NCBI RefSeq assembly: GCF_000346465.2
Contig: NC_034010.1
Location: forward strand, 28,374,787-28,438,786
DNA from: Prunus persica
Taxonomy: Eukaryota > Streptophyta > Magnoliopsida > Rosales > Rosaceae
DNA length: 64,000 nucleotides
Direction: 5' to 3'
In this document: piece by piece, positions 43,600-55,154 of the stretch
Layout of the letters: the number at the start of each line of letters is the position of its first letter
How positions within the stretch are numbered: position 1 is the first letter of the stretch
Notes under the pieces: model-generated
The model's input: the letters and a program-made list of their open reading frames with translations, nothing else
The model's database searches: none
What the model was told of the DNA's origin: nothing
Program-made: the position numbers and the translations under genes

Positions 43600-46500
43600 A
43601 TATCCAAAACGTTATTTTCCTGTACTATTTATTACACTCACGAGGGCTTCGGTTCGGTCAAATCAAAGAAACATCACCCACTTCCCTCACATCGCTAGGG
43701 TTCGAGGCTCCGTTGCTTTTAAATCGTCGTCTGTGAAAGAGAAGGTAAGAAACATTCTGAAACCTGATCATCGTTTTCCTATCTAAAAGCTTCATAGGTT
43801 TCAGCTTGGTTCCCGAGAAAATTCGAAAGAAACGAAAATTGTGATCTGGTTACTTCTTGCGTTGCTGTTTCCCAATTTTTTTATTAGCTACCGTTTCTCG
43901 GCAACCGAATGGGGATCTGACATTTAGGGTTTCTATAGCGGTAGATCTGACTGCTCTGCGACTTTGGTCTTTGTTTTCTGGTTTCTTTTCCTTTATTAAT
44001 TTATAAATTTGTTGTCTATTTAGCGGTATTTCACCAATTGGAAATTCTTTTGGTTATCAATTTTATTTTTGTATTCTTTTTTCGCTAAATTTGAATTGGA
44101 GATCTTGTTTTCGTGAAATGCATAGCCGATTTTTTTTCTTTAGCTAAATTAGGTCTGAACTTCTGGTTTTAGTGAAATGCATAGCTGAATTGCACCTTTT
44201 TTTTTTCAGTAATAGTTGATATTACTTGTGATTTCTAGGTCTTAGTTTCTGGTTGAATATAATGGTTTGAGATTAATGCTCCTTGTATGACAAAAGACCC
44301 GAGCTTTTTGTGAGTTTTGCCTATGAACGTAACTTAGTTACTTTGAATGTAAGCGCCTTGTTGTTTTTGCTTCTGAAGAATGTTTAGTGTTCAGTGGTGT
44401 TTTCCAAACTGGAATGCTCGTTGTTTTTGTAAATGTGAGAATTTGGTGATGTTGGATTGTTAGTTGGTACTTATTGCATTTTAAACATATTTGTTCTATC
44501 ATTCTTATTTGGACAGTGTGAAATATTATTTTGCATGTTTACTAATAGCTTATTCTCACTTGTGCCAGAAAATGAGGCCCATTTTTTGTGGGAATTTTGA
44601 ATATGATGCTCGACAAAATGAATTGGAGCGGCTTTTCGGTAGATATGGGAAAGTTGACAGAGTGGATATGAAGTCTGGTGAGTTATTTTTGCTCACCTTG
44701 TTTTGATTGCATTTCTATTGTTGTATCTGTATGAAGCTTATTATTGCGTTAACCTTCCTCATCTCTATGTTGTGCTTGTTTCCCCAATGACACTAGTTAT
44801 CCATCTCTTCTCCCCAAATATCTTCAAACATACTATCTCTCAATCAAATAGCCATTGCAGCACATCTACCCAATGCCACCCCCATCTTACTCCCTCCAAA
44901 AAACTTCTCATAGGGTAAAGCATGACAAACCTGGAAGAGACCAACTCAAATGTTTCATTAGAATTCATTCTCTAATTTTGATCCCAAAAGAGTTATAAAT
45001 AATTTTTTTTGCCGAACCAATTATGTGGGAATACAAATTTGTGACTGAATTCACTAAATTACTTAAACACCTGAAAACTGACTACACAGTTCACAGCTTG
45101 TGTGTGGTAATATTTGGTATTAAAGTGATTTTAGTGCATTTAGTCATCATTTTGTATTTCATTGCATTTGCTTTGGTAAAATAAATGATTTATAGTTCGT
45201 TTGTTGAACTAACAGAAATTATTATAAACATGAACTAGCTGCCGCAATCTAGCATTCCTTTCTCACGCAGTTTTGAGTTTGCTACCTTGAAGGAACTTAG
45301 TGTAGAGTTATTTAATAATCTGTCCGGAGACTCTGTTCATGACCAGAACAGGAGATTAAAATTTGTGCATATGTGCATGTAATTTGCATTGATTTTAAAT
45401 TTGTAATAACAATCACATAAAAATTATTATACCCTGTGAGAATGCACTGGGCCTTACAGCAGAAAAGGCAATTCAACTACGGCACGTCTGCATCTGTAGT
45501 GGTGGCATTTCCTATACGTTGTTTCATCGGCAATCACATTGAAGAATCATCCAGAAATCTCTCAGTGACAGCAGTCTTCCTTTGTTGAGTTCCTGTGGGG
45601 GTTCCGGATACGTTTAAGAAAAAAAAGCATGTATATTTTGACGCATAAACCCCCATACTCAACATTTTCTTTGACGCAGGATTATCTTGGGATATCCATT
45701 CTCTTCCAGGCTAGTGGATGGGCTCTTCAGAATTCCTTGTCTTGCCTGTGACGAGCTTCCTCTTCTTGTTTTCAAGAAGAGTCACTCTGATCTGCCATTG
45801 CACTACCGCCATCCCACATTTTCCACAGTCACAATTGCCTTTCATTCCTCATGACTTTCGCCCAGCCCTCAATTTCAGACATGTTTCAAGATTGAAACAC
45901 TGCCCAATCCCATGGCAGAGGCAGCAGATTAGATGGAGAAGGCACTATCTTTACATTGACCCACCATGAGACATCCACTTTTGGATTGTTGTCCCTTGAC
46001 ATCACTTAGTTCATAATACAAGGTCTGTTACTAATTTTACTGGTCACTTAGTTTGTAGATTTCCCGGAGGTTGCCAAACTGTTTAATTAGGATAGAATTT
46101 TAGGTGGTTTGTACATTGCTGAACGGAGGAATGCCGCCTCTTATTGAAGAATCCTTATGCAGGGAATGCTTACCTTTGTTTGGTAAAAACACATGGAATT
46201 TGTTTTCAATCTATTCAGAATATTTACTTTACGTTTTTTACAGGGTTTGCTTTTATCTACATGGAAGATGAGAGAGATGCTGAGTATGCTATTCGGGGAC
46301 TTGATCGGAAAGAATTTGGTAGAAAAGGACGCAGGCTTCGTGTTGAATGGACGAAGGTAGCAAATGTAGGCAATTTCTATCCTTATTTTGCTTTGTTACT
46401 GTTTGTCAGGTTTTTTTTCCCAGAGTGTACAGGTTTTAGCACTTCTGTGTTTGTATTGCAGCATGAACGTGGTACTAGAAGACCGGGTGCTTCAAGAAGA

Positions 46501-46702
46501 TCTTCGACTAATACAAGACCTTCAAAGACCTTGTTTGTTATTAATTTTGATCCGTATCACACTAGGACCAAGGATTTGGAGAGGCACTTTGATCCATATG
46601 GGAAAATTGTGAGTGTTAGGATCAGAAGAAATTTCGCATTTGTTCAGTATGAGTCACAAGAAGATGCTACTAGGGCATTGGAAGCTACGAACATGAGGTG
46701 GA

Positions 46703-46760
<58 letters not shown>

Positions 46761-47690
46761 CAAGCATTGTGCTAGATTTTTTAAATTTTGTGTGTCATTT
46801 TGTTATTGGCTGATAATGTGTTTTTGCAGCAAGCTGATGGATCGAGTTATATCAGTGGAGTATGCAGTTCGTGATGATGATGAAAGAAGAGACGGCTTTA
46901 GTCCTGATAGGAGAAGTCGTGATAGGTCACTAGACAGAGGCCGTGATAGAAGAAGATCCCCAAGTCCCTACAAAAGAGAGAGGGGTAGCCCTGATTATGG
47001 CCGTGGCCCTAGCCCTGGTCCCTACCGCAGAGAGAGGGGTAGTCCTGATTATGGCCGTGGCCCAAGTCCTTATCGAAGGGAGAGAGTAAGTCCAGACTAT
47101 GGCCGAGGCCGCAGCCCAAGTCCCTATCGAAGGGAGAGATCTGATCATGGCCGGGTCTCTAGTCGCAGTCCCCGGAAAGAGAGGGTGAGTGCAGACCGTA
47201 TCCGTGATCGTAGCCGTAGTCCTTATGGAAGAGAGAGGCCTGGGGCTGACAATGGCCATGCTCCCATCCGTAGTCCATATAAGAGAGACAGGGACAGTCC
47301 TGAAAATGGTGCCATCGAGAGTCCATATAAGAGAGATAGGGCCAGTCCTGAAAATGGCGCCATCCAGAGTCCATATAAGAGAGATAGGAGTAGTCCTGAA
47401 AATGGTCGGGGCCCCAGCAGCAGTCCTTATGAAAGAGAGAGGGTCAGCCCTGAACATGGTCACGGTCCAAGCCCCAATTCTGTGCCTGAAGCTAGGGGGG
47501 ACAGCCCTAACTATGGTGGGCCTGAAAGCCCCATGCAGGAGAGATATAGCAGGTTTGAATTTGGATGACTCGCCTGGATTATTATTAATTGTGTTATTCA
47601 TACTTGTAAATAAATGTAGTCTTGTCTTTTGTTGTTAACACATGTCTTTTTGTTGTTCACTGCAGCCGTTCACCACCAGCTGAGGAATGA
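43600..47690 (+). CDS. RS41: RS40/RS41-type SR splicing factor
   Basis: The coding exons are 44569-44677 (ATG at 44572), 46244-46356, 46462-46697, 46830-47552 and 47666-47690, giving 400 residues. A 5' UTR exon ends at 43744 (AAG|GTAAGA) and its 824-bp intron ends just before the start codon. Two RRMs are present: [20 protein letters not shown] with [20 protein letters not shown], then [20 protein letters not shown] with [18 protein letters not shown]. The Arg/Ser C-terminus holds about ten 15-18-residue repeats (SPY.[12 protein letters not shown]). The plant-specific RS subfamily lacks a zinc knuckle, as here. It acts in nuclear speckles in spliceosome assembly. The last exon adds SRSPPAEE after YS; reading through that intron instead ends in RFEFG. 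The 1566-bp intron between the first two coding exons is typical of alternatively spliced RS genes. The position fits AT5G52040/AT4G25500 (recalled). Confidence 0.92.
46705..46757 (+). repeat. (CT)n microsatellite in SR-protein intron
   Basis: About 26 CT units occupy much of the 132-bp intron 46698-46829. In frame with the exons it would encode Ser-Leu repeats without a stop. Confidence 0.92.
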
Positions 47691-50295
47691 TGATGATCTT
47701 GATCAGTGGTTTGGATCTGTCTGGTTGTGAGATGCTGCAGTTTGTGGTTCCCTTGAAAACTCCCTCTGTAGAGTCGAATCGTAATACAGCTTATGTAGTT
47801 TCTTGTAGCCTTATTTCTGAGTTGTAGCTTTTAGAGATACTTGTCTGCAGTGGTTTCTACCCAAAACTTTATGGAACTTATTATTGCTATTGAACAAGCA
47901 ACTTGATACAGAATTTGGCCCCCCAAGTTGTTGTTTACAATTTCAATTTCTTGATTGTTCCGTTCGTAAGGCAGCTTATTTTGTGCTTGGAAATACCTCA
48001 ATTGGTCTTTGATTTATGTCTAAATTTCTTGGCCGGCCTTGATTTCCGTCTGCTTACAGCTGTGTGGCATTTTTGTTTCCTGTGTTGTTGATTTGTCAAG
48101 GGCTCAATGCTGGCATGGCTCAATGTTCATGTCCGTGTTTGAATATACAAATGCGCCGTGCCCGTGTTTGTTTTGTTCCTTTTTATCGGTTTTTATCAAG
48201 GGAAGAGAGATGTGTCATTTTAAAATTTTAAATAAATAAAAAAAATAAAAAAAACCGAAAAGAGACGTCATTTGAGCTTGTAGGTTGAGCTGTTGTTAGT
48301 ATTTTTTTTAATTAACAAAATAAATAAATAAATAAGCTACTGGTTACCCAAAAGAAAGAGCCCCATGATTGTCGATGGAGTTTCACAGAAAATGACTTAA
48401 GGCATGTGTTGCGATGATGAATCAATTCGATGATTATATTTGACAATAACGAATCCATATACATAAATTAGGTCTTTCGGCATAAACACCGTAAAGTCCA
48501 ATCCAATGGCTTTGATTGAACGCAGTTTTTCTGAGACCAAAATTTGGGTTTTCTGAAATGCTCACTGCCTAATATTTTCCCGACCGTTCAAAAGCAACAC
48601 ACCACAAGTGGTAAGATGGGGACAGTTATCCCATCTTTTCGTGGGCAAACTTGATGATCCAAGTGGAATTGGAATCTCAGTTAACTGTCGGCTTTTGTTT
48701 TGGTCTCGTGCTAAATTTCATATCATTCTGGTTACCACACTTACACTGTCCATATATCAGCCGATCACTATGTGAATATGACAAAGCAAAAGACCATTTT
48801 TGACGCGTAAAACATTCGGATAACATAGAATATGACGTGTATGGAGGGCTGACACGTGTAAATTGTTTTCCACACTTGAATATACATGTGTGAACATGAA
48901 GCTAATTAATCCCTCACTAATCTCTAATTCAAAGTTCAAACCCTGTTTCTGTCTCTTCCCACACTACCAACCAAATGGGAATGGCTTTCGGCGAAGTAGA
49001 CAATATGCAACAAGGTGACATCAACAATGGCTTTTAGGGAGAAGACGAAGTCAAAAAAAGGAATTTTAATATGCTTCTCTCAAAAGTGCTTTCTTAGTTA
49101 AGAAGAGCTAGCACCCATCAAGTTTAGTTTTGAACTGATCTATGGGTTGGGACTGAAACTTTAAGAAGTTGATCTTAGATAATATCCCTAATTCATTGAC
49201 CAATCAATGTTCAACATATAATTACATCCTAATCAAAATCTTCTTGACTACAATAAAGACTCATTGAATTTGGATCCTTAATTCGTTTTTTGGGTTGGGA
49301 TTAGAATGTGAACGGGTGGATTATATATGGTAATAATGACTCGTGACCCCCCACCCCTTAAGCTTATCATCTCGTTTGGAACTATGTGTGTGTGTATATA
49401 TATATATATATATTTACATGTAACTTTTTCGACATTTTAGATGGAAGGACAAGACTAGGACATTATCGTTAAAAGGGAGTAGCGGTTTGTACAAGAGCTT
49501 TTTTGTTTTCAAAGTATTGGTCTAAATACGTACAGCTTTGTAAAGCCAAATTAACTAGGTTTCCTTAACTTTTTTCTCCTTTTGTTTTGTACCTGTTTTC
49601 TTTTCAAAGAAAAAGAAAGCCAAGATTACAGCTGATTACAAAGGACTGAGTTCACTATTGCAGATTTCTTTAGATTCTGTTGAGATCAGCCAAGAACCAA
49701 GTTTGAAACTTGGTCATTAGTATCAATGTCTGAACTTTCTGTAACTTGTTAGTTTTATGTTGTTTTCATCTTTTATTTATGCAATAAGGATCCTTTGTGG
49801 TATATATTGTCTTGGAATTGTTTGATTGTGATTGATAATCTGGCTACGTGAACCAACTAGTCAAAAGTAAAAGAAACACAACTAACTTTGAGTCATCATG
49901 TACATGTATGTATGCATGTGCTTAATTGGTATATAATAAACAATAAAGTTGTAAAAAAGTCTCTTCATTGTCAACACAGATTATAAGAAGTTAGAAATTT
50001 CAAGCCAAATCCCAACTTCAGTCCAATTTGTGATTTTGAACTTTTTCTTTGGCGGAGGGAGGGGGGTGAGTTTGAGTTCTAAGTTGCACCTACAACATAG
50101 TCCAAATGCTTTTATTGCATGCCGAAGAATTTTGTGGCATGCATGTTAATTGTCGGCAAAGATTCATTATGTTCTGTATAACTTTGTATCTCACTTTCAG
50201 CCCACATTAGAGATTTAGTCGGTGCTGGATCTTAGCCTTAATTATCAACATAAAATTGCTTTATGAGTTTCGCAATGAAAAATTTCCTATCGTGA
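47691..50295. other. SR-gene 3' UTR and AT-rich spacer
   Basis: The first 300-500 bp are probably 3' UTR. Beyond it are A-rich runs (48235-48260, 48308-48334), a (TG)(TA) microsatellite at 49387-49412 and ordinary AT-rich DNA. No gene is seen. Confidence 0.55.
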
Positions 50296-50440
50296 TGAGT
50301 TTGATCAGTCAAGACTAAAGCAGTTTTTAAATAGTGTAGTTCAAGTGGTTAAGAACACTTATCCATGCACTCAAAGTCATAGGTTCAAATTCACCTCTTT
50401 CATATCGCTTGTATCAACAAAAAAGAAAGAAAAATAAAAC
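50296..50440 (+). mobile_element. tRNA-derived SINE
   Basis: tagttcaagtgg (about 50337) is a full match to the A box TRGYNNARNNGG. ggttcaaattc about 45 bp later is a weak B box. The segment ends in cgcttgtatcaacaaaaaag and A-rich sequence. Possible target duplications are aaatttcctatcg upstream and aaacttcctattg downstream of the tail (2 mismatches). Order and spacing fit a decayed SINE of about 145 bp. Confidence 0.45.
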
Positions 50441-52397
50441 TTCCTATTGGAAGAGATTGTTTTTCTCCCAATCGTTAAGAGTACAAAGCTAACATGACAT
50501 TCGCTTCTTCTTTAGGCATATATTCACACGGTTGGGTTGATTGCGACTCTTTTTGCAACATCTAAATACTATCTAGTCGGCTGTTCTTTTTCTTTCTTTT
50601 CTTTTCTCCCAACTTTGGCTTTTGCATACTTTTTTTTTTTTTTTTAAATAAATATTTTTAATATTTGTTTTTATATGTCTCATTTTAATTTGATCTGCGT
50701 AGCGTCTTTTCTTGGTTCTCATTTTAGGGTATCTTGTGAACCTTCACACTCATGTCGAAGGTTCCACCGAAAGTTGGACTCATAAAAATGACAAAAAAAG
50801 GTTCTCCAAATAACTACAAATGAGTTTGGATGGGCAATTTGCTCAAGTTATAATCGAATAGTCCAAAAGGCAGGAAGGAGTAGTCGAATTGTTGGGTCAA
50901 AGCACAATTGTGAACCAAAATATCAAAGCATGCAGACTTCTTTTTTGTGTAGAATTTTCTACACGTTTTTGTGACTAAATCGTTGTCTTTGTCCAAAATA
51001 ATTTGACTCAGAATGAGTCTTTGCGCCTTACCATGGGCTTACTTATGGGTTATGACCTTTTGATACGGGTGGGAAGAGAGCTAAAACCAGTAAGGAGACC
51101 AACCCACTCATCCGTGTGGGAGTCTTGGAACCATGGCTGCCATCCACTTGGCAATGTTTCACTCAAATGAGCTGTGACTTGAAGCAACAGGACTTTCAAC
51201 GGCTTACTAGAAGAAGAATAATTTTTTTTTAAAGGGGCACATTCAAAGGAAAAATCCCAACAAAAGTTGACCTTTTCCTTTCCAAATTGATTTACAAGTG
51301 AGAGTTCCCATCATCTAGAGGAGAAACACTTCAATGCAACGGGTCCTTTCTCAATAATGTAATGATATATAGAATAACTTTTCCACGTGTTATAGTATTA
51401 TTGATTAGAAATAGCACATTACAATTAAGTTTTTCTCATTCAGAGAGCTTCCCTGTTGGGCAATGGCCTACGGCCTATGGAACTTGAACCAAATGGTGCC
51501 CTTGGAGTTGAGAGAGTTGAACCCAAAAGACTTGTCTCCTACTCTCAAGATATGATGCCCAAAATTGGCAAGTTTTGAATGGAAAAGGTTCCGTAGGAGA
51601 CCCAAGTACTTGTGCCGCCCGCCCTTGAAACATATGCCTGCTACAGTTGAAACATGGTTGAATTTAAATTGATTGAAGGCAAATTACAATGCATGCGATC
51701 ATGAACAAGAAGAACGATTTAATGACGGCTTCTTTTCTTTTCTTTGGACCTATCCACAAGCCACAAACTGTTGAAATAAACAAAAAATTAAAAGCTTTGA
51801 GCCGTTTGTGTAATATCCATGAAGCAAACAAGTTGTCTAAGGCTGGCATTTGCAAAGGGTATCTCATATTTTAAATTAATCTTTCTCTTCTCTTCTCTGT
51901 CTGGCTCGAAGTTAAATGTTATTGAAAATTTCTTTGTATCAAAGACACGGCATAGGTGGGGTGGGGTGGGGTGGGCCCAAATGGATGGGCTTTTGGAAGG
52001 ATTGAAAAAGTTGAGTCCATGTATAACTGGCCTAGACACTCCAAACAGCAAATTTTGTCCTAGCCTCTGTATATTATGGCCTCTTAACCGAAAACGTTAT
52101 GAACATTGACTGTCTTTATTATATTAATCCGGTTGTTAATCTGTATATCCGTCTTCTCTTCTGTCTCGGGGCTTTCTTTAATTTAAGGTTTGGGGATAAG
52201 TTTAGAAGAAGAAACAAAATTAAACTAAATCTTAGTTCTTGAGAATTGAAAGTGGATTTTACACCCATCTCTCACTAGGTTTTGCTGGCCGGTCATCACA
52301 AAGACTCTATAGTCCCTCCAAAAAAAGTTTCCACTAAATTCTAAGCCCCATAAACCCCCTATAAAAACCCCTCCACTTATAAGATCCCAACAATCTC

Positions 52398-52440
<43 letters not shown>

Positions 52441-52497
52441 CCCTCCCTCCCTGTACAAATTAACTTACAGTTGATTGATCCTTAAGCGCATATAATA
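50441..52497. promoter_or_regulatory. Spacer and promoter of DTX50-like gene
   Basis: No gene up to the MATE start. A G-rich (GGGGT)n tract occurs at 51957-51976. A TATA box, tataaaaa (52360-52367), lies 131-138 bp upstream of the ATG, predicting a transcription start near 52390. A (CT)n tract (52402-52437) then falls in the 5' UTR, followed by a CCCTCC pyrimidine patch. Confidence 0.6.
52402..52437 (+). repeat. (CT)n microsatellite in DTX50-like 5' UTR
   Basis: About 18 CT units lie between the TATA box and the start codon, so they are probably transcribed. The tract is comparable to the one before the PGAP3-like gene. Confidence 0.9.
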
Positions 52498-54168
52498 ATG
52501 TGCAAGCTGACATCTCCTTCTCCCTGCTGCAATGGCAATTCAGACCACCCTCACCTTGTCTCCATTAAAGACTCAGAAGAGCCCAAAACGCTCACTACCC
52601 CATTGATCTCCAAAAGCACAACATCCGAACCAGAACAAATACAGAAGAAGCTACAACTAAACGCACACCACCAAACACACAAACCCCACCAAAAATCCCA
52701 TTTCTCCTTGGCTCTAAAAGAAGCCAATTCCATAGCCAGCATAGCTTTTCCCATGATACTCACCGGCCTTTTACTTTACTCCAGGTCAATGATCTCCATG
52801 CTCTTCCTCGGCCGCCTCGGCGAGCTCGCTTTAGCCGGCGGGTCCCTCGCCGTCGGCTTTGCTAACATCACCGGTTACTCGATTCTCTCTGGCCTCGCCA
52901 TGGGAATGGAACCCATTTGTGGTCAAGCTTTTGGTGCCAAAAGGCATACTCTGCTTGGCCTCTCTTTGCAGAGAACAGTACTTCTTCTAATATTTACATC
53001 CTTACCCATTTCTCTTCTCTGGCTAAACATGAAGAAACTCCTCCTCCTTTGTGGCCAAGATGAAGCAATTGCCTCTGAAGCTCAACTTTACCTCCTCTGT
53101 TCTCTCCCTGACCTTCTTGCTCAGTGTTTACTGCACCCTTTGAGAATTTACCTCAGAACTCAATCCATTACCCTGCCTCTAACATTTTGTGCCACTTTAG
53201 CAATCATCCTTCACATTCCCATCAATTACTTTCTTGTCTCGTACCTCAATTTAGGCATCAGAGGTGTGGCTCTAAGTGGGGTTTGGTCTAACTTCAATCT
53301 CGTAGCTTCTTTAATCATCTACATCATTATCTCTGGGGTCCACAAGAAAACCTGGGGAGGGATTTCAATGGACTGCTTCAGAGAATGGAAGACTCTTCTC
53401 AATTTGGCAGTGCCAAGCTGCATTTCTGTGTGCCTAGAATGGTGGTGGTATGAGATCATGATTTTGCTCTGTGGTTTGCTGTTAAACCCAAGAGCCACTG
53501 TTGCTTCAATGGGCATTTTGATCCAAACCACTTCTCTGATCTACATATTCCCCTCGTCCCTAAGCTTCAGTGTGTCCACAAGGGTTGGCAACGAAATAGG
53601 CGCAAACCAACCGAAAAAAGCAAGGATTGCAGCCATTGTAGGCCTGTGTTGCAGCTTCATGCTAGGCCTTGCAGCTCTGATCTTTGCAGTCATGGTGAGG
53701 AACATTTGGGCAAGCATGTTCACACAGGACAAGGAGATAATAAAATTAACATCAATGGTTTTGCCTATAATTGGTCTCTGCGAGCTTGGAAATTGCCCAC
53801 AAACAACAGGGTGTGGAGTTCTGAGAGGCACAGCGAGGCCTAAAGTTGGAGCAAACATAAACTTGGGGTGCTTTTACCTCGTGGGAATGCCAGTGGCTGT
53901 GGGGTTGGGTTTCGTTCTTGAGTTGGATTTTCAGGGGCTGTGGCTAGGCCTGTTGGCTGCACAGGGATGCTGTGCTCTGACCATGCTGGTGGTTTTAGGT
54001 GTTACAGATTGGGAGTTTGAAGCTCAGAAAGCCAAACAGCTGACCGGGGCTGAGGAGGTGGTTGATGACAGCGAAGAGGTTGAGGAAGACAAGCCAAGCA
54101 AAGCTAAAATCAAGGAAGATTGTTTAGATTACGCTAATAATAATACTAATAATAACTCACATGTTTAG
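52498..54168 (+). CDS. DTX50: MATE efflux transporter, DTX48-51 clade (DTX50-like)
   Basis: Intronless, 556 residues, 12 predicted membrane helices in two six-helix halves. The cytoplasmic N-terminus (about 1-70) is polar and His/Lys-rich. Family motifs include FPMILTGLLLYSRSMISMLF, GRLGELALAGGSLAVGFANI, GYSILSGLAMGMEPICGQAF (the conserved first-half block), SLSFSVSTRVGNEIGANQP (second half) and GLCELGNCPQTTGCGVLRGT. The tail after the last helix is acidic (EEVVDDSEEVEED). MATE proteins export organic compounds in exchange for protons or Na+ at plasma or vacuolar/endosomal membranes. The absence of introns and the N-terminal MCK place it in the DTX48-51 group; adjacency to the RS gene points to DTX50 (AT5G52050, reported as an ABA efflux carrier, recalled). 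Substrate assignment is inference. Confidence 0.93.
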   Translation: MCKLTSPSPCCNGNSDHPHLVSIKDSEEPKTLTTPLISKSTTSEPEQIQKKLQLNAHHQTHKPHQKSHFSLALKEANSIASIAFPMILTGLLLYSRSMISMLFLGRLGELALAGGSLAVGFANITGYSILSGLAMGMEPICGQAFGAKRHTLLGLSLQRTVLLLIFTSLPISLLWLNMKKLLLLCGQDEAIASEAQLYLLCSLPDLLAQCLLHPLRIYLRTQSITLPLTFCATLAIILHIPINYFLVSYLNLGIRGVALSGVWSNFNLVASLIIYIIISGVHKKTWGGISMDCFREWKTLLNLAVPSCISVCLEWWWYEIMILLCGLLLNPRATVASMGILIQTTSLIYIFPSSLSFSVSTRVGNEIGANQPKKARIAAIVGLCCSFMLGLAALIFAVMVRNIWASMFTQDKEIIKLTSMVLPIIGLCELGNCPQTTGCGVLRGTARPKVGANINLGCFYLVGMPVAVGLGFVLELDFQGLWLGLLAAQGCCALTMLVVLGVTDWEFEAQKAKQLTGAEEVVDDSEEVEEDKPSKAKIKEDCLDYANNNTNNNSHV

Positions 54169-55102
54169 TTTAGTTTTTAATCACCTCTTTTTTGTCTTTG
54201 ATTTTTTTGTTTCTTTGGGTTTTGTCCTAAGCTGTACAGTAGTGGGTGGGTGCAATGTGCATGTAGACGAAGAAGAGTTAGTTTTTTTCTTTTTTGGATT
54301 TGGGAGGATATTTCTATTGGCAGGACTGTCTTTCCAGGAGTTTTTTTTTTCACACTTCCACTGAAATTCAACTGCAAAATCTGTTGTACGATGCTGAATT
54401 TCACAGGAAGTAGCAAAATTACAACGTGGTCAGGAACAGACAATCCCAACCCTTTCTCTGTATTTTGTACTCGGATACAAAGATAAATTGAAACAAGATT
54501 TATTTACCAGACCCAAAAATTTCCTTAAATTTGTTTTTTCTTGATTTGCTAATTAACTATTGTTTCAAAGATCCATGTTAAGGTTACCAAACCCCGCAAA
54601 AACAGAAAAGAAAAAACTAAAATCATTTTAAAAGGGTGAGTCTAATTCACATTATCATGATATTCAATAGTACTTACTGAAATTTGAGTGAGTGCATTGA
54701 TTGGCCGGACCAAAGTAGCTACGACGGCTGGCTGCAACTGCAAGTTCAAGACCTGGTCTTATATATGCACGTTTTTGGGCAACATGGTGATGTGTTAGTC
54801 ATCAGTTAATGAGTGATTAGTGAGTTGATTATGAATGATCACATGCAATGCAATTAATTGAGTATAAAGTAAGGAGAGTCCTGCTGCTGAAATTGGGAAT
54901 CTTACTAATACTGTTGAATTGAAACAAAAAGACTAATTCTAATTAAAGAGCATACACTCACACCACATAAAAAACTGCAACTTGCACCTCAACTTGCGTA
55001 AAATGATCCCTAAACCACCAGCCAATTTCACTCCTTTTAGGCAGTCAGTTTCAAGACTCTGAGCCTGACATGACCTAATAATTCCTATAATTTCCAAGCT
55101 AG

Positions 55103-55154
<52 letters not shown>

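Noticed and set aside
46930..47601. 223-codon minus-strand frame opposite the SR protein RS domain
   Set aside because: It is a shadow of the Arg/Ser/Pro repeat composition. The plus strand has a complete, spliced, family-typical gene.
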